DNA from: JALZEG01 sp046263255
GTDB taxonomy: Bacteria; Actinomycetota; CADDZG01; WHSQ01
Direction: 5' to 3'
Assembly (NCBI GenBank): GCA_046263255.1
Contig: JBHELD010000054.1
Location: 1 to 46,232 of the forward strand
DNA length: 46,232 nt
Under the pieces are notes generated by a model. That model saw only the letters and a program-made list of their open reading frames with translations, was not told the DNA's origin and did not search any database. Below, piece by piece: positions 16,844 to 24,650 of this stretch. How positions within the stretch are numbered: position 1 is the stretch's first letter; the number at the start of each line of letters is the position of its first letter. The translations under genes were made by a program, and so were the position numbers.

Positions 16844-17278
16844 ATGGCACCTCGGCAGATCCTCATCGTGGCGAACCAGACCGCGATCGGCGATCATCTC
16901 AAACGCCTCGTGCGCGAGCGGATGGAGGCAGGGCCCTGCGCGTTCACCCTGCTCGTCCCGGCGAGCGCGCCCCACGGCACGTTGACGTACACCGACGAGG
17001 AGGTCGTCGAAGGCGCGAGGGAGCGGCTGCGCCAAGCTCTCGAGGCGTTGAGGGAGATCGGTGCGGATATCGAGGGCCACGTGGAGGTCGCGTCGCCGGC
17101 CGAGGCCGTGGAAGCCTTGATGCAGATCGAGACGTTCGCGCACCACGACAAGTTCGACGAGATCCTCGTCTCGACGTTCCCGCCGGGGGTATCGCGGTGG
17201 CTGAAGCAGGACCTGCCGCACCGGCTGGAGCGGCGCTACGGCATCCCGGTAACGCACGTGATCGGGGACGCGCCCTAG
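16844..17278 (+). CDS. UspA-like cytosolic protein
   Basis: 144 residues from an ATG at 16844; the frame is open further upstream but lacks sense there. It starts QILIVANQTAIGDHLKRLV and contains GPCAFTLLVPASAPHG and DEILVSTFPPGVSRWLKQDL, a layout I know from small actinobacterial proteins of universal-stress type, often labelled permease-associated. The fold is probably Rossmann-like (alternating strand and helix) and it likely binds a nucleotide or senses stress. The classical ATP motif of UspA (G-x2-G-x9-G-S/T) is not obvious. Confidence 0.65.
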   Translation: MAPRQILIVANQTAIGDHLKRLVRERMEAGPCAFTLLVPASAPHGTLTYTDEEVVEGARERLRQALEALREIGADIEGHVEVASPAEAVEALMQIETFAHHDKFDEILVSTFPPGVSRWLKQDLPHRLERRYGIPVTHVIGDAP

Positions 17279-17486
17279 TTACAGGCCGCCGGGCGTCTAG
17301 TACCCGCTTCCTGGACCGCCGCCGCGGCCGCCGGAGTACGCAACCATGAGCGCGAAGGCCATCTCTGCACGGTCATCACCTCCCACGGAGTTCCCTGCCC
17401 GGGAATAGCGGCAGTCGGGTCTCGACGGCGCGTGCTCCACTCGCGAAGCGCGATGCTGGGAAGTCTTCGAGCGGGAGGAGAGCGCG

Positions 17487-17672
17487 ATGCGAGACGACCT
17501 GCACCTTCGCGAGCGGCCGGATCCCACACCGCCGCCCACGCCCCCACATCCGTTTCCCGGTCCGCAACCCCCGGATCCGGTCCCGAGCCCGCAACCCCCG
17601 GACCCGATCCCGAGCCCGAAGCCCGGGCCCGACGTAATGCTGGTCGAACGCCGGCCCCAGCTGGATGACTAG
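17487..17672 (+). CDS. Proline-rich 61-residue protein ahead of pncA
   Basis: The ATG follows GGGAGGAGAGCG, a strong ribosome binding site. The centre is made of degenerate Pro repeats (PPTPPHPFPGPQ, PDPVPSPQPPDPIPSPK) with charged ends (MRDDLHLRER and VERRPQLDD). The frame overlaps the next gene by eight bases, so it is coupled to nicotinamidase. No signal peptide, so it is cytosolic. It may be a binding peptide or a leader that tunes pncA translation. Its nucleotide composition reflects the Pro repeats, so codon statistics are not informative. Confidence 0.55.
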   Translation: MRDDLHLRERPDPTPPPTPPHPFPGPQPPDPVPSPQPPDPIPSPKPGPDVMLVERRPQLDD

Positions 17673-18249
17673 CTACGACTCCAGCACCGCGCTGATCGTC
17701 GTGGACGTCCAGAACGACTTCGCGACCCCCGCCGGCAGCCTGTACGTCCAGGAGGGCGAGACGATCGTCCCCGTGATCAACGACGAGATCGAGCGCGCGC
17801 GCCGTGCCGGCGCCGCAGTCGTCTACACGCAGGACTGGCACCCCCCATCCACGCCACATTTCGAGAGAGACGGCGGCATCTGGCCGGTCCACTGCGTCGG
17901 CGGTACGTGGGGCGCAGAGTTCCATCCCGATCTCGTCTTCGAGGGGGAGGTCGTCCGCAAAGGGTCGCAGGGCGACGACGGGTACTCCGGATTCACCGAG
18001 CGCGACCCCGCATCAGGGCAGGAGAAAGCGACGCCGCTCGAGGAGGTGCTGCGCGACAAGGGCATCCGCCGCATCGTCGTCGTCGGATTGGCCACCGACT
18101 ACTGCGTCCGCGCCACGGTTCTGGACGCGCTGGCACGAGGATTCGACGTCACGGTGGTCGGCAACGCGATCCGTCCCGTGGAACGCGAACCGGGCGACGC
18201 GGACGCGGCGGTACGAGAGATGACGGTGAACGGCGCAAAGCTCGAATGA
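17665..18249 (+). CDS. pncA: Nicotinamidase (isochorismatase fold)
   Basis: 194 residues. The catalytic triad is visible as D14 (VVDVQNDF), K99 (VVRKGSQGDDG) and C147 (TDYCVRA). Metal ligands are suggested by D57 and H59 (TQDWHPPSTPH). The enzyme deamidates nicotinamide to nicotinate in the cytosol, feeding the Preiss-Handler route to NAD. The stop overlaps the start of the following nicotinate phosphoribosyltransferase as ATGA, so the two successive steps are made together. Length is normal for the family. Confidence 0.94.
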   Translation: MTSYDSSTALIVVDVQNDFATPAGSLYVQEGETIVPVINDEIERARRAGAAVVYTQDWHPPSTPHFERDGGIWPVHCVGGTWGAEFHPDLVFEGEVVRKGSQGDDGYSGFTERDPASGQEKATPLEEVLRDKGIRRIVVVGLATDYCVRATVLDALARGFDVTVVGNAIRPVEREPGDADAAVREMTVNGAKLE

Positions 18250-19589
18250 TCTGCGTGACCCCGGGAAATGCCGCGCTCCTCGTCGACCTCTACGAACTGA
18301 CGATGGCGGATAGCTATCACCGCCGCGGCATGAACCACGCCGCGACCTTCGATCTGTTCATCCGCGAGCTCCCGCCGCAGCGGAACTTCCTCGTCGCTTG
18401 CGGGCTCGACGAGGCGCTCGCATACCTCGAGAACCTGAGCTTCGATCCAGATGCCGTCTCCTATTTGCGTTCGCTCCATCTGTTCTCGGACGACTTCCTC
18501 GATCGGCTGGCGGACCTCGCGTTCACGGGTGAGGTATGCGCGATCCCCGAGGGCGAGATCGCGTTCGCGGGAGAACCTCTGCTGCGCGTCACGGCTCCAC
18601 TCGTCGAGGCACAGATCGTCGAGACGTTCCTCCTCAACTGCCTGACGTTCCAGACGATGGTGGCCTCGAAGGCCGCGCGCGTGGCGATCGCGAGCGGAGA
18701 GCGTCAATTCGTGGATTTCTCGGCGCGGAGGACGCACGGCGCCGACGCGGCGCTGAAAGCGGCCCGGGCAGCCTATGTCGCGGGTGCGGCCGCGACCTCG
18801 AACGTCCTGGCGGGCCAGGCCTACGGCATCCCTGTGACCGGCACGATGGCGCATTCATACGTGATGGCCTTTCCCACCGAAGTCGACGCTTTCCGTGCAT
18901 TCACGAACGACTTCCCGAGCCACACGACGTTGTTGATCGACACATTCGACACGCGGGAAGGCGCGCGGCGCGCCGCCCGAGTCGCTCACGAGCTCCAGCG
19001 GCACGGATCCATCCTGGCGGGCGTGCGACTGGATTCGGGGGACCTCGCCGAGTTGTCCCGCGCCACCCGCGCGATCCTCGACGACGCCGGCCTGTCCGAC
19101 GTCACGATCATCGCGTCCGGCGACCTCGACGAGTACCGGATCGCCGATCTGGTCGCGGAAGGAGCCCCTATCGGGTCGTTCGGCGTCGGGACCCAACTCG
19201 GCACCAGCGGGGATGCGCCGTCGCTCGGCGGAGTCTACAAGCTCGTTGCGGAAGACGGCGAACCCAAGATGAAGCTGTCGACGGGAAAGCTCACGCTTCC
19301 GGGGATCAAGCAGGTTTTCAGAACATCCAGCGGTGGGCTCTACGAGAGCGATGTGGTCGGCCTTGAACACGAGGACGTGGAGGGAGTGCCTCTGCTGCAA
19401 CAGGTCATGAAAGCGGGTCGTCGGGTCCTCGACCGCGAACCGCTCGGGGGGATCCGGAAGCGATGCCGCGACTCGCTTTCGCGCCTGCCGCAAGACGTCA
19501 GGTCTCTCGAAAGACGTACGCGATTTCCGGTCCGCCGCTCGCCTCGTCTCGACGAGCTGGTCTCGGAGAGTGCGTCGGTGCCCCACTAG
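18246..19589 (+). CDS. pncB: Nicotinate phosphoribosyltransferase
   Basis: 447 residues from the ATG at 18246. Family landmarks are LLVDLYELTMADSYHRRGM at the start, the substrate-site segment VDFSARRTHGADAALKAARA, GTMAHSYVMAF, DTFDTREGARRA, VRLDSGDLAELSR and the end VGTQLGTSGDAPSLGGVYKL. It joins nicotinate and PRPP to form nicotinate mononucleotide, using ATP. The residue before MAHS is Thr, as usual for this group. It is coupled to pncA, so together they convert nicotinamide to nicotinate mononucleotide. Confidence 0.94.
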   Translation: MICVTPGNAALLVDLYELTMADSYHRRGMNHAATFDLFIRELPPQRNFLVACGLDEALAYLENLSFDPDAVSYLRSLHLFSDDFLDRLADLAFTGEVCAIPEGEIAFAGEPLLRVTAPLVEAQIVETFLLNCLTFQTMVASKAARVAIASGERQFVDFSARRTHGADAALKAARAAYVAGAAATSNVLAGQAYGIPVTGTMAHSYVMAFPTEVDAFRAFTNDFPSHTTLLIDTFDTREGARRAARVAHELQRHGSILAGVRLDSGDLAELSRATRAILDDAGLSDVTIIASGDLDEYRIADLVAEGAPIGSFGVGTQLGTSGDAPSLGGVYKLVAEDGEPKMKLSTGKLTLPGIKQVFRTSSGGLYESDVVGLEHEDVEGVPLLQQVMKAGRRVLDREPLGGIRKRCRDSLSRLPQDVRSLERRTRFPVRRSPRLDELVSESASVPH

Positions 19590-19631
19590 GCACGAGCCAC
19601 ACGCCGGCATCGATCGACGGAAGGAGAAAGC

Positions 19632-20438
19632 GTGGACGGGCAGTCGACCGTGACGCTCCGCACGCGGCGCAAGATGCCGGTGCTGGGACTGGGCACCTGG
19701 CAACTGACGAACGAGACCGCGGGAACGATCGCGAAGGCTCTGGAGATCGGCTACCGCATGATCGATACGTCCGGTGACTACGGGACCCAGCCGGGCATCG
19801 CCGACGGGCTGCGGCGCGGCGACGTAGAACGCAGCGGTGTTTACATCGTGACGAAGGTGGAGGAGGACGAGGATTCCTACGAATCGACACACCGTAACGT
19901 CGCGGAGCTGGGCCTCGAGTTCGCTGATCTGATGCTCGTCCACCGGCCGCCGTCGTCGGGCGCGGGGGTCGATCTGTGGAGGGGGTTGATCCGCGCCCGC
20001 GACGAGGGCCTGACGCGCGACATAGGCGTGAGCAACTACTCGACCGCGCAGATCGACGAGCTCGTCGACGGCACGGGCGAGGTGCCCGCGGTCAACCAGA
20101 TCGAATGGACGCCGTTCGGGTGGGACCGCGACATGCTCGAGTACTGCCGCGCGCGCGAGATCGTCATCCAGGCGTACAGCCCCCTCACGCGCCGGAAGCG
20201 CCTCGACGCCCGCGTCCTGAAGGAGATCGCCGGCGAGTGCGGGCGAACCCCCGCCCAGGTCCTGCTTCGGTGGAACCTCCAGCTCGGGACCGTGCCGCTG
20301 CCGAAGGCCAACCGGCTCGATCATCTCGAGGAGGACCTCGCCGTCTTCGACTTCGAACTGCGCGATGAGCAGATGGACCGCCTGGAGCGACTGAACGAAC
20401 GCTGGTCGTCGCTGGGCTCGTCCCTGCAATACGTGTGA
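19632..20438 (+). CDS. Aldo/keto reductase
   Basis: 268 residues. The GTG start at 19632 has GGAAGGAG seven bases upstream. The catalytic tetrad is present: Asp and Tyr in MIDTSGDYG, Lys in IVTKVEED and His in LMLVHRPP. The fold marker GVSNYSTAQIDEL and the cofactor segment IVIQAYSPL and VLLRWNLQLG are standard. It reduces carbonyl compounds with NADPH in the cytosol. It lies 42 bases after pncB and may be co-transcribed; a specific link to NAD salvage is not shown. Confidence 0.92.
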   Translation: MDGQSTVTLRTRRKMPVLGLGTWQLTNETAGTIAKALEIGYRMIDTSGDYGTQPGIADGLRRGDVERSGVYIVTKVEEDEDSYESTHRNVAELGLEFADLMLVHRPPSSGAGVDLWRGLIRARDEGLTRDIGVSNYSTAQIDELVDGTGEVPAVNQIEWTPFGWDRDMLEYCRAREIVIQAYSPLTRRKRLDARVLKEIAGECGRTPAQVLLRWNLQLGTVPLPKANRLDHLEEDLAVFDFELRDEQMDRLERLNERWSSLGSSLQYV

Positions 20439-20653
20439 TCCGCAGCCCACGCGGCTTCCACGGCCGCGGCGTCGTCGAGCGCCTCGTGACGGCGGCATGC
20501 CAAGCCGCGCGGGAGCTCCGGATGGGTAAGAACGGCGTGGAGCTGATCGCACCTGCCGGCGTCTCGCCGGAGGCAGGGAGCAGAAACCTGGGCGAGCGAC
20601 TCCCGCGACGATTCCTATCGCCAGAAGGACTGGTCACACTCGTCCGAGGATAG
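20435..20653 (+). CDS. Possible 72-residue protein, unknown
   Basis: A GTG-started frame overlaps the aldo/keto reductase stop as GTGA and ends 31 bases before the YetF gene. The product (starts VIRSPRGFHGRGVVERLV) has a helix-forming middle but no recognisable motif. The overlap and the fit of the gap argue for a gene; lack of any family argues against. Confidence 0.27.
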   Translation: MIRSPRGFHGRGVVERLVTAACQAARELRMGKNGVELIAPAGVSPEAGSRNLGERLPRRFLSPEGLVTLVRG

Positions 20654-20684
20654 AGACCGCGGGGTCAGCGGGAGAGGAGCCGAC

Positions 20685-21194
20685 ATGTTCGACATGGGAA
20701 CCGGCGCCGTCGAGATCGCCGCTCGGACGGTGCTCGTGTACGGAGGAGTGCTCGTCGGGTTGCGGGTCGCCGGCAAGCGCGAACTGGGTCAGATGACGGT
20801 CTTCGATCTCGTAGTGGTCCTGCTCATAGCCAACGCGGTACAGAACGCGATGACCGGGCCCGACTTCTCCGTCCAGGGCGGGCTGGTCGCGGCGGCGGTC
20901 CTGCTGGTGCTCAACCGGGCAATCGCGTTGGTTCGCCTGCACAGCGCGTCGTGGGGGCGGCTCCTCGAAGGGGTGCCGACCGTGCTCGTCCAGGACGGAC
21001 AGTTCCTCGAGCCGGGCCTACGCAGGGAGGGGCTGGAGCGGAGCCAGATCGAGATGGCCATGCGCGAGCACGGCATCGAGAACGTCGGAGGCGTCCGCCT
21101 GGCAGTGCTGGAGACCGACGGCGCGATCAGCATCGTCCCGGCGTCTTCAACCGTCGTCAAGACCCACAAGCACGTGCGCCAGATCCGACACTAG
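20685..21194 (+). CDS. YetF-type membrane protein (DUF421)
   Basis: 169 residues. The ATG has GGGAGAGGAG upstream. Three membrane segments in the first 85 residues (RTVLVYGGVLVGLRVAG, TVFDLVVVLLIANAVQN, LVAAAVLLVLNRAIALV) are followed by a small soluble domain with VPTVLVQDGQFLEPGLRREG and a C-terminal beta segment (GAISIVPASS). The sequence GKRELGQMTVFDLVV is characteristic of DUF421. The family is known from Bacillus spores and other bacteria; its molecular role is unclear. The gene seems independent. Confidence 0.88.
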   Translation: MFDMGTGAVEIAARTVLVYGGVLVGLRVAGKRELGQMTVFDLVVVLLIANAVQNAMTGPDFSVQGGLVAAAVLLVLNRAIALVRLHSASWGRLLEGVPTVLVQDGQFLEPGLRREGLERSQIEMAMREHGIENVGGVRLAVLETDGAISIVPASSTVVKTHKHVRQIRH

Positions 21195-21261
21195 GGAAGC
21201 AGGCCGGGCGCGCGTCGCGACGCAGCGACATACGGCACCACCGGCTCGACCGCCACAGCCT

Positions 21262-21560
21262 TCACCTCCGGCCCCTGTTCGGCAACGGGGTCGCTCCGGC
21301 GCTCGCGAGCGCGCGGGCACTCGTGAGGAACGCGACGTGCGAGAAGGCCTGCGGGAAGTTCCCGACGAGGCGCCTCCTCCCGGAGTCGTACTGCTCGGCG
21401 AGCAGCCCGACGTCGTTCGAGACCGACGCGGCGCGTTCGAACAGATCCTCGGCCTCGCGCTCGCGGCCGAGGAGCACCAGGCAGTCGACCAGCCAGAAGG
21501 TGCACATCAGGCAGCATCAACAAGCTCGCGTCGACCTCCGACTCGTGATCGTCGTCCTCG
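21262..21560 (-). pseudogene. Glycoside hydrolase family 15 (glucoamylase/trehalase type), 3' remnant
   Basis: The minus strand encodes MCTFWLVDCLVLLG, then LFERAASVSNDVGLLAEQYD and LVGNFPQAFSHVAF, which is the C-terminal end of bacterial GH15 enzymes. Just upstream, in a different frame, SEVDASLLMLP matches the segment that normally lies about 60 residues earlier. The intervening piece is deleted and the frame is broken, and no catalytic domain precedes. It is a decayed gene that survived as roughly 100 codons. Confidence 0.78.
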
Positions 21561-21726
21561 CCGGTCACCTGGGCATCCGACGTTCCGGTTGACTCTGGGC
21601 GCGGCAGCGCCAATCGTAGAGGCGGTTCGTGTCTCGTGAGGTCTGCCGTGGTAGAGCTTCGAGATCGAAGTGACGGCTGGAATGCGGCCGCACATACCGG
21701 AAGGCATACATCCGAGGAAGGGCGAG

Positions 21727-22149
21727 ATGGACGCTCGAATCACGGTGCTCACGATCGGTGTCGACGACTTGGAGGCCGCGGTCGAGTTCTACCGCGACGG
21801 TCTGGGTCTCGCGACGCAGGGCATCATCGGAACGGAATTCGAGTACGGGGCGGTTGCCTTCTTCGACCTCCAGCCCGGCCTGCGTCTTGCGCTCTGGCCG
21901 CGAGCGTCGATCTCGCACGACACCGGGATCCCCCAGACGCCGCGGAGCCCCACGGAGCTCACCATCGGCCACAACGTCGGAAGCCGCGACGCCGTCGACG
22001 AGGTGATGACGCAGGCGATGAAGGCCGGGGCGCGAATCGTGAAGCGCGCGCACGACACGTTTTGGGGTGGATATGCGGGTTACTTCCAGGACCCCGACGA
22101 CCATCTCTGGGAGGTCGTGTGGAACCCCGAGATCGACGTCGGCGACTGA
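21727..22149 (+). CDS. VOC/glyoxalase-fold protein
   Basis: 140 residues from the ATG at 21727, which has GGAAGGG a few bases upstream. It is a single vicinal-oxygen-chelate unit: VLTIGVDDLEAAVEFYRDGL, then GAVAFFDLQPGLRLALWPR, and the second half ending GGYAGYFQDPDDHLWEVVWN. The final Glu (in LWEVVW) is the usual metal ligand position. Proteins of this group include glyoxalases, dioxygenases and antibiotic-binding proteins, so the activity is not predictable. It stands alone next to the GH15 remnant. Confidence 0.82.
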   Translation: MDARITVLTIGVDDLEAAVEFYRDGLGLATQGIIGTEFEYGAVAFFDLQPGLRLALWPRASISHDTGIPQTPRSPTELTIGHNVGSRDAVDEVMTQAMKAGARIVKRAHDTFWGGYAGYFQDPDDHLWEVVWNPEIDVGD

Positions 22150-22664
22150 CGGTGGAGCCGCGTTGACCTCCACGCAGGGTTGGGTTCCGCATCGACCAGC
22201 ATGACGCCACGCCGCCCCGTCGCGGGTCGTCGTCGTCGCATCATCGCCTCCCGAGCCCTTTCGATCTCGCGCCCTCTGCCACAAAGACACCACGTGGAGG
22301 CACGCCCACGGCAACCCGGGCGCGCTGAAAGCTCACGCGAGCCGGATGGAGCCGCTCCTCGAGGCAGACGGCGGCGGCTTCTTCCCGTCGATCACAAGCG
22401 ACCGAGTGATCCGGCGCCGGGCGTCCGCCCGTCCTTCCGCTCGCGCACGCTGCTGGAGCCAGGGGGCCGCGGGAGATGACAGGCGGTCCGGCGCCGGCCG
22501 CGCGAAATGGGGTCGGCTGCAACCAGGCTCGCGCCGCCGAATCGACCGTGTTCGCGAGCTAACAGTCACACGAGCCGTTCAGCGACAGGCTGGACGTGGC
22601 GTGGGGTCGAGGGAACGGAAGCGGGGAGTGAGCCAATGGGTTTGAGCGAGCAAAGGGCCTAGCC
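22150..22664. other. Intergenic region, 515 bases
   Basis: Short frames occur on both strands, but none shows a domain or ribosome binding site. The region lies just before a regulator whose N terminus looks shortened, so it could hold an eroded 5' part of that gene. Confidence 0.4.
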
Positions 22665-23831
22665 GTGTCGGCGACACTTCCCCGCACCGCTTCGCCGGCC
22701 CCAGAGACCTATGTCGCCCCGATGGTGATCGAGGGGGGCGGCGACGAGTGGAGCCTCTCGGTTGTCCGCTTCTTCGACGGGTGGGCCGCGCTCCGCTCCC
22801 GCGAGGACGCCGTCACGCCGCTGCGGACCGCGGCCGAGGGCTTCGCGCGGCTCGGCGCCACGGGGCTGGAGACCTGGTCCCGCAGCGCGCTCGCCCTCGC
22901 GCTCGCCCGCGCGGGCGATCCCGACGCCCGGCAGGCCGCGCAGCGAGCCGAAGCAGACGCACGCGCCGCGGGGGCCCGGGCGGCGCTCGCGGTCGCGCAC
23001 CTCGCGCTGGCGGAGCTCGAAACGGCGCATCCCGAGCACCGCTCGATCGCGAACGCCCTGGCCGCGGAATGCTCGCTCACGCTGCCGATCCCTCCGGCGT
23101 TCGCCCCCGACGAAGCCGTCGAGTTCCGTTGCTTCGGCGGATTCGCCGTGACGGTAGGAGGCACCGGGCTCGACCTAACGGGGATACGCCCTCGTGCACG
23201 GCAGACGTTGAGGTTCCTGGCGCTTCACGCGGGACGGCCGGTGCACCGCGAGGTAGTCATGGCGGCGCTGTGGCCCGACGCCCCCGCCAGCGCGGCGACG
23301 CGGCGGCTCCACGTCGCGCTTTCGGCCCTGCGGCGGGTGCTGGAGGACGCGCTCGGCCCCCGTGGAGCGGACCTGATCGCGCGCGACGGCGACGCCTACC
23401 GCCTGGGGTTGCGGGACGGGACGAGCGTCGACGTGGTCGAGTTCGACCGGGCGGTCATGCGGGGGCGGACGGCGAGGGCGCAGCACGACGCCGACGGGGC
23501 GCGCCTCGCCTACGAGCGTGCGTTCGACCTCTACGGCGGCGAGCTGCTTCCCGAGGACGGTCCGTCGGAGTGGCTGGTCGACGAGCGCGCGCGGCGGCGC
23601 GGTCAGGCCCTCGGGGTCGCGCGCTCGCTCGCGGGGATCCTCCTCGAGCAACGGCGCGCCGCCCACGCCGCGCTCGTGTGCGAACGAGGGCTGACGATCG
23701 ACCGCTACGACGACGAGCTGTGGCGGCTGCGGATCGGCTCGCTCCACGCCTCGGGCCAGGTCGCGGCCGCGTCGAGGGCCGACCGGGACTACGAAGGGAT
23801 CCTGAAGGACCTCGGCGTCTCCCTTCAGTAG
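22665..23831 (+). CDS. SARP-family regulator with BTAD domain
   Basis: 388 residues. From about 147 there is an OmpR-like winged helix of SARP type (FRCFGGFAVTVGGTGLDLTG, then LRFLALHAGRPVHREVVMAA and RLHVALSALRRVLEDALG), followed by the helical BTAD domain to the end (DLYGGELLPEDGPSEWLVDE). The first 140 residues are alanine-rich TPR-like helices that in large SARP/ATPase regulators follow a P-loop domain, so this protein may be the C-terminal part of such a regulator. It precedes the papain-like protease and the 3' end of the eCIS block, making it a candidate activator of the system. The GTG at 22665 is the first possible start. Confidence 0.85.
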   Translation: MSATLPRTASPAPETYVAPMVIEGGGDEWSLSVVRFFDGWAALRSREDAVTPLRTAAEGFARLGATGLETWSRSALALALARAGDPDARQAAQRAEADARAAGARAALAVAHLALAELETAHPEHRSIANALAAECSLTLPIPPAFAPDEAVEFRCFGGFAVTVGGTGLDLTGIRPRARQTLRFLALHAGRPVHREVVMAALWPDAPASAATRRLHVALSALRRVLEDALGPRGADLIARDGDAYRLGLRDGTSVDVVEFDRAVMRGRTARAQHDADGARLAYERAFDLYGGELLPEDGPSEWLVDERARRRGQALGVARSLAGILLEQRRAAHAALVCERGLTIDRYDDELWRLRIGSLHASGQVAAASRADRDYEGILKDLGVSLQ

Positions 23832-24042
23832 GCGGCGTGGGAGAACGGCCTCCCCTCGGCCGCCCGCCTGGTCACCAGTCCCCGCAGGCCTAGCCCTCCC
23901 GGCGCTCATCCCCGAACGCCGCCCCTGCGCGCCCGGTGCCCGTTCGGCCCCCGCGGCTGCACGAACGGACGTCCCGACGTCCGTTGACCGCGTCCTGTGG
24001 CGCGCACATCGTCGGAGCGACGTCGAGAAGGAGGTATCGGAC

Positions 24043-24591
24043 ATGAGCGACAGCACCACCGGACTGTCCATCGCCGTAGGTTCTCCGGGATCGGTTCCCG
24101 AGCTCCAGCAGCCGAGCGGGATGACCTGCTGGGCTACCGTCGCGACGATGATGGTCTCCGCGCGGGAGAGCACGAGCTATCCGATCGAGGCGGTCATGGA
24201 CCAGGCCGGCGAGGAGTACCGGCAGAAGTTCGACGCCGACCAGGGTCTCGCCGGGACCGAGAAGGACGCCTTCCTCGGCTCGCTCCGTCTTCAGGCGGAG
24301 CCGCCGCAGTGCTACGCGGTCGACGGGCTCGCGTCGCTGATCTCGTCGTACGGCCCCGTGTGGGTCACGACCGACGAGGACCCCAGCGAGGCCTTCGCAG
24401 TCCACGCGCGCGTGATCGAGGCGATGGAGGGCGACGGGACGCCGGACGGAACGTCCCTGACGATCGTCGACCCGGGAACCGGAACCCGGTACCAGGAGTC
24501 GTTCGCGGACTGCATGCGCAAGCTCGAGGAGGTTGCGATCGGCGACATGGCCGGCGGCGGCGACTTCAGGATCCAGGTGGTCCACTTCTAG
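24043..24591 (+). CDS. Papain-like cysteine protease, candidate eCIS cargo
   Basis: 182 residues, with AAGGAGGT eight bases before the ATG. The catalytic set looks complete: C29 in QPSGMTCWATVATMM, H121 in AVHARVIEAMEG and D143 in LTIVDPGTGT. This fits the papain-like families near peptidase C39/C70 (AvrRpt2 type). There is no signal peptide, so the product remains in the cytosol or is loaded into another carrier. It converges with the last gene of the eCIS operon, and cargo genes commonly lie at cluster ends; effector status is therefore an inference. It could instead be a housekeeping protease. Confidence 0.78.
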   Translation: MSDSTTGLSIAVGSPGSVPELQQPSGMTCWATVATMMVSARESTSYPIEAVMDQAGEEYRQKFDADQGLAGTEKDAFLGSLRLQAEPPQCYAVDGLASLISSYGPVWVTTDEDPSEAFAVHARVIEAMEGDGTPDGTSLTIVDPGTGTRYQESFADCMRKLEEVAIGDMAGGGDFRIQVVHF

Positions 24592-24606
24592 ACCGGTCGA
24601 CAAGCG

Positions 24607-24632
24607 GGGCCCGGGCCGCATGGTCCGGGCCC
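24607..24632. terminator. Bidirectional hairpin between protease gene and eCIS operon
   Basis: GGGCCCGGGCC and GGTCCGGGCCC form an eleven-pair stem (one G-T pair) closed by GCAT. It lies between two converging genes and can serve both strands, though neither side has a T-tract. Confidence 0.62.
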
Positions 24633-24650
24633 TCGGCGCGCGGCGACGTG

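Noticed and set aside
22241..22522. Minus-strand frame in the gap before the SARP gene
   Set aside because: No recognisable residues and no ribosome binding site; the composition is what GC-rich non-coding DNA gives.
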